A stretch of DNA of 64,000 bases, taken from positions 2,976,001-3,040,000 of the forward strand of contig JBHGNT010000001.1 of assembly GCA_043228905.1 (NCBI GenBank), written 5' to 3'. The notes below the pieces were generated by a model. The model was given only the letters and a program-made list of their open reading frames with translations. It did not search any database and was not told the DNA's origin. The position numbers were made by a program, and so were the translations under genes. Position 1 is the stretch's first letter. Every line of letters starts with the position of its first letter. The stretch is from Azolla caroliniana. Lineage: Eukaryota; Polypodiophyta. Of the stretch, positions 32,523 to 42,067 are shown one piece after another.

Positions 32523-35292
32523 ACGTCCACAGTACGTGCCAAATCCGGTGAAGGGTCAGAGATTTCGGCCGTGAGAAATCGGTCTTCCGTGATCCGCATC
32601 CCGGCTTGCTACCGGTTTGCTCCGTCGGCTTCAATTCTTCCTTCGTGCTTACCTCCCCGTAGGCTCGTTCGACCCGTCGATCTCCGTAGTACGCGTACTT
32701 CCGTTGGCCCTTGTTCGGCCGTATGAACACCCGCTCCCCGCCATATGCCCGATGTCCTTCGCTGGAGGAAAGCCTGTAGTGGCCCGCTTGGCCTCCGTTG
32801 ATCATTCGTGTTGTCCTGATTGCCGCCCCATGCTGCTTCGCGTTGCCTTCGTCCTCTCGCCGCCACCTTCCTTCTCCATGCTCTTTACATCACCGCGTCG
32901 GCTCGAACCGCCATGGTCTCCGGAACGGTGTGGAGGATGCTTCATGGCCTTCTACGCGCTACCTCCGAACCGCGCAACCTATCTCCGCGCTCGCCTTTCC
33001 GCTCTGGCACCTCCGTGTGCCACATACCCTCGTCCGTTGTTTGGCACTACCTGTGCCGTACTCCGGTTCATTGCACGCCTTGTCGGCCCCTTTCCCGGCT
33101 AGATCGTGCATCGCCGCTCACCCACATACCAGTGTCCTCCGCATCCGAGGAACACCCCGTAGTAGCCCGCTTGGCCCTTCCCGTCTTCGTGTTGTTGCAA
33201 CAGGTCCCGAGTCTTCCGCTTGCCGTCGTCCCCTCGCCCCACCAGCTTGTCACCCTGGCTTGCCGTGTCAATCTTCGCTACTTCGACGGAGCTACCGAGA
33301 TCTACGAAGCGAGTGTGGAGGATCCTCCTCCGGCCTCTTTTGCCATCCCATGACTCCGACCCTGTGTAGTCCACTAGGCACTTGTCACCTCGTTCCTGGC
33401 ACCTCCCTTGTGTCGTCTTCCGCTTCCTTTCTTCGGCACCGCCCATGCCGAACACTGTCCCGTAGTCACGCTTCGATCCGGCCCGCGATGGCCACTTGCG
33501 AGACTCTTGTTCCGTCCCAGGTGTGCCTTTCCGGGCCAACACACCTCCTCGTGTTTGCCCCTACTGGCTCCTTTCGAAACTTCGTGTCGTCGGGTCTCGT
33601 TCCCTGCCGCCATCGTCCTTCTCCCTAGGTCTCACGTTACCACGTTGGCCGAACTACCGGAGTCTCCGGATCGGTGTGAGGGTCCCATAGGACCAGACTC
33701 CGTTTCTATGCTTGCCGAGATTCGAGTGTCTTTTGTTTGAGTCCCTCCCGGACTCTCCTCGTGTCTTCCGCATAGTCGGGTCCCGTTTCCCGCCGCCACC
33801 AACCTTCTCTCTCGGTCTCATGTTGCCACGTTGGCCGAACTGCCGGAGTCTCTAGTTAAGTGTGGGGATCCCGTAGGACTGAACTTCCATTCACCCACTA
33901 AACTTGCCAGAAGGTCTGATTCGGTTCGTAGCCGCCCTGCCGGCCTGATACCTTCTTTCTCTGCTTCCGTCGTCCGGTCACGTTCACCTGCCGCCACCGT
34001 CCCTTCCTATAGGACTCACGCCAGCTCTCGGGCTGACCGCCAGATCGGTGTGAGGATCTCCGTAGACCGCCCATCCGTGGCCCTTTTCCTTCATCACCTC
34101 GCCGCCACCGTCTGTATCTTGGTCTTACGTCGGCCGCGTTGCCGACTGCCGGAGTCTCTAGAACCGGTGTGAAGGATCCTCCTTGGGCCTCCGATTTGTC
34201 TTCCTGACCCTGTCCCGGGTCGTCCTTTTCCGCATGCCGAGAGGGCGTTTTGTTCCGCACCCTCTCCCGTGGTACCGACGTACCGTCTCCTCAGCCTCTC
34301 CGTAGGCCTGCTCTCTTCCTCCCTCCCGGAATGGTCATCCGGGAGTCCGCTCCGCCCGGTTCTCGTCCAGGTCTGTTCGTCCTTCTCTGTATTGCCGGGT
34401 CCCGTTCTCCTGTCGCCATCGTCCTCTCCTATAGGACTCACGCCGGCACTCGGGTCGGCAGCCGGATCATTGTAAGGATCTCCATAGGACCGGCTTTCAT
34501 TCTCCTGTACATCTCCCGAACTCGTCGTCGCTCTCCTTTCTGCGTTCCCGCCTCCATCCTCCATCTCTTTCGGTCTCACGTTGCCACGTCGGCCGAACTG
34601 CCGAAGTCTCTGGATAGGACGTGGGGTAACCGGTTTTGTAACTTCTTTCGGCGACTCGTCCAGACCACTGCCCCTTTTAGTGGTGTCGGTGGATAGCATC
34701 CGCTCTGTGATCGATCAAGCCCCGCCGGAGCTTGATTCTCCAATGTCCGGAGTTTCGGCTCCAATGCCGATCTTGCCAGACTCTTTCCGAACCTTTGATC
34801 ACCCTCCTTCCAACTCTCGACCTTCGCCCGGTCGGTCTTTCTCCCCATGTAAAAGAGGGCGGCTCGTCCCACACCCTCTCCCGTATCGGCACCTTTATGC
34901 CGAATCCGGCCCCAATTGAACAATCCACGACCGGATCACGCTCCACCCGTATCGGAGCGTCGTGTGGTTCTGTCCCCGGTCGGGTCGTTCCTTGGTCTCC
35001 TCGTCGACCCTTTCGTTGGCCATCTCCCATCCATCTTCGCTGGCATCGTGCCAGGACTCCTCGGTACTACCATCCATCTCCTCGGTCTTACATGGGCATA
35101 CCGGCCCGAATGCCGAGTTCTCCGGAATCGGGTCCGTGGGCTTTCGTCCGCTCCTTCCCCGTATCGTATCGTCGGTGATTCTTGGTCTTTCGCCGCCGCC
35201 TTCCTCCGCTTGGGACTCACGTGGGCACTCGGGCCCGACTGTCATCGTCTCGGGAGCAAGTGTGGGAAGACACAAAGAATCGCCCGTCCGTT
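32523..35292 (-). repeat. Element C interior: reiterated modules, no enzyme domains
   Basis: On the minus strand the ~50-bp module (TPVLETPAVGNAADVRPRY near 34160, PETMTVGPECPRE near 35230 and others near 33640, 33815, 34015, 34440, 34580, 35090) recurs at irregular spacing, along with a GTTGEGAEQNAL-type module near 35510 and 34255. Frames are broken. I find no protease, RT or integrase motif. The modules match those in element D. Confidence 0.6.
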
Positions 35293-36351
35293 TTACGCCC
35301 TTGTCCGTAGCCACCGACTCTTCATGGTGGCGGTCGTCTTCTTACCGATCGCGCAAGCCCCGCCTGGGCTTGCTTCTCCGATTTCCGGGGTTTCGGGCTG
35401 ACACGCCCGAAATCGTTGGTCCCAACTACCCAGTTCCGCGATCTGTATCTCGGCCTCGTCCTTGGTCGTTCTATCTCCGCAAGTCAAGAGGGCGTTTTGT
35501 TCCGCACCCTCTCCCGTCGTACCGTCGTACCGATCTTCCGTCGTCGCGTGGGGCAAGTCCGTCTCCTCGGTCTCGGCTTGCGGCCTCGATCTTCCCTCTT
35601 CCTCGAGCATCGCCTCGAGAGCTGTGTACGCCTCCGCAATCCTGGCCCCAACGCCGACCCTTGCCAACTCCCTTTGTCGTTCGACCTCTTCCCGCAGTGA
35701 TGGCACGCCGTTGCGCGCCTTCCTCTTAGCCTTCTCGGCTCACTCGTCGTCTAGCCGTTGGCACACCCTTCCGACCTTCGACCAGTCCTCTGTAAGCCCA
35801 TTCCCTACGTCATCGTCTTCGAGCTCCATCCCGATGGCTTCCCGTTCCGCTCGGTCGATCGACCTAACAAACAATAGGACCTTGTCCGCCCCCACCAATC
35901 CTTGTTCCCGCTCTGGGAACCGAGCAAGCTGTCGCTCAAACTCTCGGAACGCCTTGGTCGCGGCCCGGTGGGTCTTTACCGATGCTACCCACTAGTCGAA
36001 GTCGTGTCGTCCCCCGCTCTTCCGCCGTCCTCCATATGCCTTCAAGAGTGCCTCTTCGAAGGCCTCCCACGAACTATGAGCCTCACGGAGCTCCTTTACT
36101 TCCGCATGCATCCGGACAACTACGACCCGACAGAAGAACTCCAGCCTCAACGCCTCGTCTACGCCGTGCTCCTCCATTTCCGCGTTGTAGGCTTCCAAGT
36201 AAGATGGGACTTTGTCCCCGTTGAAACGGTCGACTCTTTCGACCACTCGCTCAACCGCTTGTTGCGCTGCTTCTCGCCTCATCACCACTCGTGCCGACTC
36301 CAACACCACTTCGACCACCATCTCCGCGAGGTCGTCGTCTTCCGACTCCAT
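35293..36351 (-). pseudogene. Element C gag, with two in-frame stops
   Basis: Starts MESEDDDLAEMVVEVV. The first half matches D gag (AAQQAVERVVERVDRF, VPSYLEAYNAEM, MHAEVKELREAHSSWE) and the second half matches A gag (THRAATKAFREFERQLARF, DKVLLFVRSIDRAEREAIG, LTEDWSKVGRVCQRL). A TAG (35992-35994) and a TGA (near 35737) interrupt one frame. After them comes VPSLREEVERQRELARVG and a Glu-rich tail. It bridges the A and D gags and supports one family. Confidence 0.8.
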
Positions 36352-36370
36352 CCTCCCTTGCCGCCTTTCA

Positions 36371-36543
36371 TGTCGGGTTGTTACGTGCGTGCGTGGAGAA
36401 AGGCGGGATCACGGGGGTCTTGGACTAGGGAGTGACGGAGCGTAGGAAGTCGTACTTCACCGTTTCCAGGGCATCCCAGGAGCACACCGGAAGCAACCGA
36501 AGGGAGAGAGAGAAAGAGAGGGAGCGCGCGCTTGACACCGACT

Positions 36544-36578
<35 letters not shown>

Positions 36579-37155
36579 GGCCGACCCGACTCACGCCCTT
36601 ATGTACAGGAAACGCAGGAAAGGGGAAGCACCCGACACCAACAGAGACACGAATATACACAGACAGACGCAAATGTATATATATAAAAGGAAGAATACAT
36701 TCCCGGCTTCGAATCGGACCAAGGTAGGTTACAGTAGTCGTCGGCTGCCAAGCCGCCGGTCGGGGAGCTCACGGGCTTGTCGCGTCGAGCGGGGTCTTGC
36801 GCAGGAGACGAGCTGAAGCAAACCCTAAGCGAATACGAAGGGGGGAGAAGAAGAAGAAGAAGAAGAAGAAGAGTAACTAACCCTAAATCTAACGGTATAC
36901 CCTCTAACGCAAAATAGGCAACCCTTTCACAAAGGCCGCTCCCTTCCTTTTATAGAACAAGGAGAGGGATGCGTTACAATGTGGGATAAATCTCGACTTA
37001 CATGGGATCGTCTATCCCGACTTGACTACTCTTCGGCGCCATAAAGGCGCCCTCGTTATTCACACTAAATGTACAAGGGTGAGCACACACGTTGCACCCC
37101 GCCGATGTAGCCAATGTTTCCCGGTTTCCGCCTCTGGCCGAAATTCTTCACGACA
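36371..37155 (-). repeat. Element C 5' LTR (right copy)
   Basis: Read on plus it runs from TGTCGGGTTGTTACG to CTTCACGACA. An AC run lies at about 36547-36575, a GAA run near 36849-36871 and minus TATAAAAGG near 36948. The inner edge is altered: LTR end and primer site are fused by a short deletion, so the usual TGGTGAA of the primer site is absent. Confidence 0.88.
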
Positions 37156-37159
37156 GCAT

Positions 37160-37696
37160 ATCTCTATCGACAGGGATAGGGAATAATGCAGTTTGGCTAA
37201 GGAAAAGGGAGCACCCCCTTTGGGGGAACTATTTAAGGAGGGAGAGGAGGAAGGAACAGGTATCGCGCGCTAGGGAGGACGAAGTGCTGCTGCAGATCTG
37301 AGTGTCGACCTCTCTCTTCTCCTCCGGTCGTCGGTCTCTGTAGGTCGGAAGCTCGTTGCCTCTGCTTCGTGGTCAGCCCGTGCGCTTCCAGCAGAAGCTC
37401 TGGACCCCCTTTTTGTTTGTTTCTGGGAGTCGAGCGAGTGCTGTCTGTGTGTGTGAATAGGATCCCCGTGTCGGGTCCATCGCCGCCTTGCCGGTTGTAA
37501 CCGTCAGAGTCGTATTCTCTTGTTATTGTAAACTCTTGTTATTGAAATCGAGTGTTGCGTTCTATATCTCTCATTCTCGCTTCACGTATCTACAAATCTC
37601 TCTCGCTCTCTGTCTCTCTGTCTCTCTCTCTTGCTCCTCGGTTCAAGACCCCCGTGGTCCTGCCCCTTCGACACGCGCGCGCGTAACTTCGCGACA
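37160..37696 (+). repeat. Element A 3' LTR, right piece
   Basis: ATCTCTATCGACAGG to CTTCGCGACA, matching 14412-14940 of the 5' LTR with scattered substitutions and small indels. The exact ACGT duplication follows at 37697-37700. Confidence 0.93.
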
Positions 37697-37800
37697 ACGT
37701 CTCTTTGCTTCTTTTCCTCTTGTCGTTTCCTCTTCGTACTACGTCCTTGTTGATGCACTCTTATTTGTGATTGGTTGTGTTATTATCCCGGCGCTTAACA
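37697..37800 (-). repeat. F: LTR-like insert, second half
   Basis: Continues the non-coding block interrupted by A. On plus it ends CCGGCGCTTAACA, which would be a TGTTAAGCGCC LTR start on minus. E coding sequence resumes shortly after, near 37835 (LPEKYRHYAGMFNK). Confidence 0.35.
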
Positions 37801-39508
37801 CCTTCCAACACCACTAAAGAGGGATCCATAGTTCAACTTCCCGAGAAGTATCGTCATTATGCCGGCATGTTTAATAAGGTATAAGCCAGTACTCTTCCTC
37901 ACCATCGACCGTATGATTGTCCCATTGATTTACAACCAAGAAAAGAGCCACCACGAGGACCGATCTACAACTGGTCACCAACCGAGGTAGAAGTCCTTCG
38001 AGCCTACATAGAGGAGAATTTGGCAAACGGGTTCACTCAACATTTGAAATCTCCAGTGAGCACACCCATTTTCTTTGTCAAGAAAAAGGACGGATCACTT
38101 CGTCTCGTCGTGGATTACCATGGCTTGAATAAGGTCACCATCAGGAATAGGTACGCACTTCCACTTATTTCGAGTCTTTTTAGAATGGATTAATGGTGCA
38201 AAGTTCTTCACAAAGATCAACTTTCGAGCAGCATATAACCTCGTACGGATCCGATCAGGAGATGAATGGAAGACCACATTTCGCACCCGATCTAGGCACT
38301 TCGAGTATACGGTTATGCCATTCGGTCTTACCAATGCGCCAACAGTCTTCCATCACATGGCAAATGATATATTCCGAGATTTCTTGGATATCTGTTTGAT
38401 CATCTATTTGGATGATCTACTAGTTTATTCGAAGACTCAAGAAGAGCATGATTCTCATGTACTATTAGTACTAAAACAACTTCGAGAACATGGTCTTTAT
38501 GCAAAACTGGAAATTTAATGTAGTTTTGAGTGCAACCAGGTGGAATTTCTAGGCTATGTCATCTCCTCGGAAGGCATCTCTATGGATCCAACTAAGGTCA
38601 AAACTGTGGTAAAGTGGCAAGCTCCACGTTCGTTGCGAGATATGCAATGTTTTTTAGGCTTCACAAATTTCTATCGCAAGTTTATACAAGATTACTCAAA
38701 GCTTATTTTGCCTCTCACACAGCTTACCAAGAAGGGGCAGTCATTTGTTTGGTCGAAGGAAGAAGGCATGGTTGTTGAGAGTCTTAAGAAAGCATTTACA
38801 TCAGCTCCTATTCTAGCTCATGTTGATCCGAAAAAATTGTTCATCATCGAGGCAAACACGTCCGATTTCACTCTTGGTAGCATTCTATCACAACAAGACG
38901 ATGATGAAAAGCTAAATCTTGTGGCTTTCTACTCGTGCAAGTTTGACGCCGCCAAAATTACCTACGAAATACATGACAAGGAGCTATTAGCAATAGTGGA
39001 CTCTTTTACACAATGGAGGCATTTTTTAGAGAGATCTTCTCATCAAGTCGTTGTATTCAATGATCACAAAAATCTTGCTTACTTCCAGAATGCTCGTGTA
39101 TTAAATCAACATCAAGCTCGGTGGGCCCAATTCCTCACTCATTTCAACTTTAAAATTACATATCGTCCTGGGAATCAGCAAGGGAAGGCATATGTGTTAT
39201 CGCAGCGCTCGGATCTAGCACCTCGTCCTGGTGATCCAGCATTCGATAATCAAAAGCAAGTAATCCTGGGACCGACACGACTGCAATCAACATGGGTTTT
39301 CAACACGCCATTGGATTCCCACATTATCGATACCATACGTGAAGACTTGAAGACAGACGCTTTCACTCAAGCCATTCTAGTGCATATTGATCCCTTTCGG
39401 GCATCTTGTTCACAGTCGCAACAACCAGGTACGGACTATCGACAATTCCAATGTCATGATGTATTACTATTCTTTAAGAAACTCTTCTATGTTCCTAATG
39501 GTTCTTGA
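37801..39508 (+). pseudogene. Element E reverse transcriptase and RNase H
   Basis: Chromovirus [80 protein letters not shown] and the active site IIYLDDLLVYSKTQ (near 38401-38442). Stops and frameshifts fall near 37889, 38190 and 38516. The last open piece (38540-39508) holds the RT thumb (FLGFTNFYRKFIQDYS) and RNase H (TYEIHDKELLAIVDSF, NHQARWAQFL-like block). The first RNase H Asp appears as Asn (EANTSDF). Confidence 0.9.
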
Positions 39509-40548
39509 CGCCTTCGAGTAGTCCAAAATTGTCATGACCCATATACAACTAGGCATTTTGGTAGTACTAAAATGTTGGATTTAGTACAATGATCATTCTG
39601 GTGGCCTCATATACGATGATTTGTCGAAGACTATATTCGGACATGTGATACATGTTGTAGAGCAAAGATGCCAAGACATCATCCATATGGTTTATTGGAA
39701 CCATTACCAATTCCAAGCAAGCCGTGGCAATCCATTTCTCTAGATTTCATCACAGAGCTTCCAGTTTCAAAGGGATTTGATGCGATCTTAATAGTAGTAG
39801 ATCGATATACTAAGATGGCACATTTCCTGCCTTGTACTAAGGAAATCACTAGTGAAGAGACTGCCAAAATTGTCATGTGTGGGGTATTTCGGCATCATCG
39901 CCTCCTAGATAGTATATCATCAGCGACCGTGGACCTCAATTCGTCTCGAAATTCTGGAAGCATCTCTTCAAAATGCTCAAGGTCACTTGTAACCTCTCCT
40001 CTTGCGAACAAGCAAAACGAATAAGCAGATGAACAGACGAACAAGCAGAACGAATAAATCAAATGTTGGAATAATATCTTCGGTGTTTTCTAAGCTATCA
40101 ACAAGATGATTGGGCAGATATTCTCCACTTTTCCGAATTTGCATATAACAACTCTATCCACTCATCGACTAGGGTTACACAATTTTATACTTATACAAGC
40201 TATCATCCTCGGTGGTGTGTGGTCGAAACTCCGGAGTTACCCATAAATCCTCGTGCAGAGGATCATTTAGAGCGGCTACGCAAGATACAAGCAGACCTAT
40301 CTACTCATTTACATCAAGCTCAACAAACATAGAAGGACTATGTGGATCGTCATCGGCTTCCATCCAGTTTTAACATTGGAGATCGGGTATGGCTATTACG
40401 ACGACACATCAAGACTACTAGCCCATGCGAAAAATTGGATTATCGACGATTAGGTCCTTTCCGTATTTCCGGAAAAATTAATGATGTCACTTTCCATCTC
40501 AAGCTACCTCTGCAACTACGGGTAGATGATCCGGTTTTTTATAGTATT
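39509..40548 (+). pseudogene. Element E integrase
   Basis: HHCC remnant (CHDPYTTRHFGSTKML, TCDTCCRAK), then the core with KPWQSISLDFITELPVSKGF and AILIVVDRYTKMAHFLPCTK in the ORF 39668-40024. Further on, INQMLE, DDWADILHFSEFAYNNSIHS and the C-terminal FNIGDRVWLLRRHIKT are recognisable across stops. The frame shifts again before the chromodomain. Confidence 0.85.
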
Positions 40549-40616
40549 GTTCTCTTCTCGAAACTTATCAAGACAACACTATTCCGAATCGTATTACACC
40601 ACCTCCACCCCCGATC

Positions 40617-40865
40617 GTGCTTGAAGCAGGACCGGAGTACGAAGTTGCTGCTATCCTCGATTCCAAGATTGTTCGCAACAAGCTCTACTATTTGGTCGAT
40701 TGTCTAGGCTATAGTCCACGCGAGCGTACTTGGGAACCAATCGAGAATGTAGCAAACGCTCGAGCTCTTATTGAGGACTTCCATCGACAATACCCCGACA
40801 AACCAGGTCCTCAATCTAAGACGACTCGTAATACTCGTCATCTTAAGGGGGGGATAGTGTCATGA
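40617..40865 (+). CDS. Chromodomain, copy 1 (element E)
   Basis: EYEVAAILDSKI, KLYYLVDCLGYSPRERTWEP and IENVANARALIEDFHRQYP form a C-terminal chromodomain of the chromovirus integrase, thought to guide insertion to marked chromatin. The usual Trp in the V-K-W-K-G-Y strand is Cys here. It is out of frame with the integrase upstream. Stop after a Lys-Gly-Gly-Ile-Val-Ser tail, directly before the LTR sequence. Confidence 0.85.
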   Translation: MLEAGPEYEVAAILDSKIVRNKLYYLVDCLGYSPRERTWEPIENVANARALIEDFHRQYPDKPGPQSKTTRNTRHLKGGIVS

Positions 40866-40892
40866 TATAGCTTGGTATGGCTTTAAAAGGAT

Positions 40893-41219
40893 TTGAACCC
40901 ATGTTCTCTTCTCGAACCTTATCAAGACAACACTATTCCGAATCATATTACACCACCTCCACCCCCGATCGAGCTTGAAGCAGGACCGGAGTACGAAGTT
41001 GCTGCTATCCTCGATTCCAAGATTGTTCGCAACAAGCTCTACTATTTGGTCGATTGTCTAGGCTATAGTCCACGCAAGCGTACTTGGGAACCAATCGAGA
41101 ATGTAGCAAACGCTCGAGCTCTTATTGAGGACTTCCATCGACAATACCCCGACAAACCAGGTCCTCAATCTAAGACGACTCGTAATACTCGTCACCTTAA
41201 GGGGGGGATAGTGTCATGA
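40893..41219 (+). CDS. Chromodomain, copy 2 (element E tandem unit)
   Basis: Open for 108 codons from an ATG lying in the LTR-derived tail of unit 1 (MNPCSLLEPYQDNTIPN), so the start is accidental. It has the same chromodomain as copy 1 with Arg-Glu changed to Arg-Lys in SPRKRTWEP. No promoter of its own is apparent. Confidence 0.7.
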   Translation: MNPCSLLEPYQDNTIPNHITPPPPPIELEAGPEYEVAAILDSKIVRNKLYYLVDCLGYSPRKRTWEPIENVANARALIEDFHRQYPDKPGPQSKTTRNTRHLKGGIVS

Positions 41220-41246
41220 TATAGCTTGGTATGGCTTTAAAAGGAT

Positions 41247-41573
41247 TTGAACCCATGTTCTCTTCTCGAACCTTATCAAGACAACACTATTCCGAATCGT
41301 ATTACACCACCTCCACCCCCGATCGTGCTTGAAGCAGGACCGGAGTACGAAGTTGCTGCTATCCTCGATTCCAAGATTGTTCGCAACAAGCTCTACTATT
41401 TGGTCGATTGTCTAGGCTATAGTCCACGCGAGCGTACTTGGGAACCAGTCGAGAATGTAGCAAACGCTCGAGCTCTTATTGAGGACTTCCATCGACAATA
41501 CCCCGACAAACCAGGTCCTCAATCTAAGACGACTCGTAATACTCGTCATCTTAAGGGGGGGATAGTGTCATGA
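41247..41573 (+). CDS. Chromodomain, copy 3 (element E tandem unit)
   Basis: 108 codons, starting like copy 2, with IENV changed to VENV. It abuts the real polypurine tract and 3' LTR, so this is probably the original position. Confidence 0.7.
   Translation: MNPCSLLEPYQDNTIPNRITPPPPPIVLEAGPEYEVAAILDSKIVRNKLYYLVDCLGYSPRERTWEPVENVANARALIEDFHRQYPDKPGPQSKTTRNTRHLKGGIVS
41553..41565 (+). other. Element E polypurine tract (third and functional-position copy)
   Basis: AAGGGGGGGATAG directly before the LTR start TGTCATGATATACC. Identical tracts end the two upstream units. Confidence 0.85.
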
Positions 41574-41875
41574 TATACCATAGTATGACTTTAAAAGGAT
41601 TTGAACCTATAACCTTGTATCACATGGGTTGAAGCCCTACCATTAAGCTATACATTGTAATACAAAAAATATTGTTTTCATTTATTATTTCACTATAGAA
41701 AATTAATGTATATTCCAGATTTCTCTGGAACATTCGTGAAACTTCAGGAGTACTCCTAACATCACTATAAAAAGAGGCACAAGGCATTATTTTCAACCAA
41801 TTCGGTTCAATGCTAGTCTTACGTCTCCTAGTTGTTCTTGTATCTTTCTCCTTATAATATATATCTTCTATTGCC

Positions 41876-41968
<93 letters not shown>

Positions 41969-42067
41969 TGAGTTCCACACCATCTTCTCCTCTTAAGTAC
42001 TCATAGTACTCATCCTCCTCTACCTCTAGTACTAATTCCCTCTCCGTCTTTAGTACTATTCCTGACA
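41566..42067 (+). repeat. Element E 3' LTR
   Basis: 502 bp with TGTCA ... TGACA inverted ends. TATAAAA at 41766-41772, a long CT then AT microsatellite at about 41879-41966, and the same R/U5 text as the 5' LTR. The first 100 bp, read on minus, contain tRNA-like A- and B-box words (41650-41640 and 41607-41597). Confidence 0.9.
41879..41966. repeat. CT/AT compound microsatellite in E 3' LTR
   Basis: About 27 CT units followed by about 16 AT units. The 5' LTR carries the same compound repeat at about half the length (11934-11979), so it has changed length since insertion. Confidence 0.9.

Larger units (their letters stand above)
25438..37155 (-). mobile_element. Element C: non-autonomous LTR element inserted in A's 3' LTR
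   Basis: Minus orientation. The target duplication is GCGT (25434-25437) against GCAT (37156-37159), one transition apart. Its left LTR begins with an 18-bp piece (25438-25455), is interrupted by LTR X and copia-2, and resumes at 31752. The interior (32504-36370) has a gag pseudogene next to the right LTR and long repeated modules. No protease, RT or integrase is seen. LTR termini and polypurine tract follow A and D. Confidence 0.85.
14253..37696 (+). mobile_element. Element A: Ty3/gypsy retrotransposon, pol-encoding member of the A/C/D/X family
   Basis: Flanked by an exact 4-bp duplication ACGT (14249-14252 and 37697-37700). Order is 5' LTR, primer site, gag, CCHC, protease, RT, RNase H, integrase, polypurine tract, 3' LTR. 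D interrupts the RT and C interrupts the 3' LTR. Removing those leaves about 7.1 kb. The coding region has multiple stops and frameshifts, so the copy is dead. There is no chromodomain: the integrase tail ends soon after a WVLVYDSN-type motif. It does not look like E. Confidence 0.92.
40549..41610 (+). repeat. Three tandem 354-bp copies of chromodomain + polypurine tract + LTR start
   Basis: Copies start GTTCTCTTCTCGAA at 40549, 40903 and 41257, exactly 354 bp apart. Each holds the end of pol, the tract AAGGGGGGGATAG and the first ~45 bp of the LTR (TGTCATGATATA onward, ending GGATTTGAACC.AT). Copies 1 and 2 read ATAGCTTGGTATGGC, while copy 3 reads ATACCATAGTATGAC and runs into the full LTR. 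Copies differ by only a few bases. 354 is a multiple of three. Confidence 0.95.
11711..42067 (+). mobile_element. Element E: degraded chromodomain Ty3/gypsy retrotransposon (host of the nested stack)
   Basis: Plus-strand order is partial 5' LTR, gag, CCHC knuckle, protease, (large insertion), RT, RNase H, integrase, chromodomain, polypurine tract, 3' LTR. This is the chromovirus order. Roughly 23.9 kb of later insertions lie between about 13.88 and 37.8 kb. Many stop codons are TGA at former CGA sites, as expected from cytosine deamination of an old methylated copy. The right flank is copia-3, into which E seems to have inserted; the left flank is rearranged. Confidence 0.85.

Noticed and set aside
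41580-41657. A functional tRNA gene in E's LTR
   Set aside because: A and B boxes are present but the acceptor and anticodon stems do not pair.
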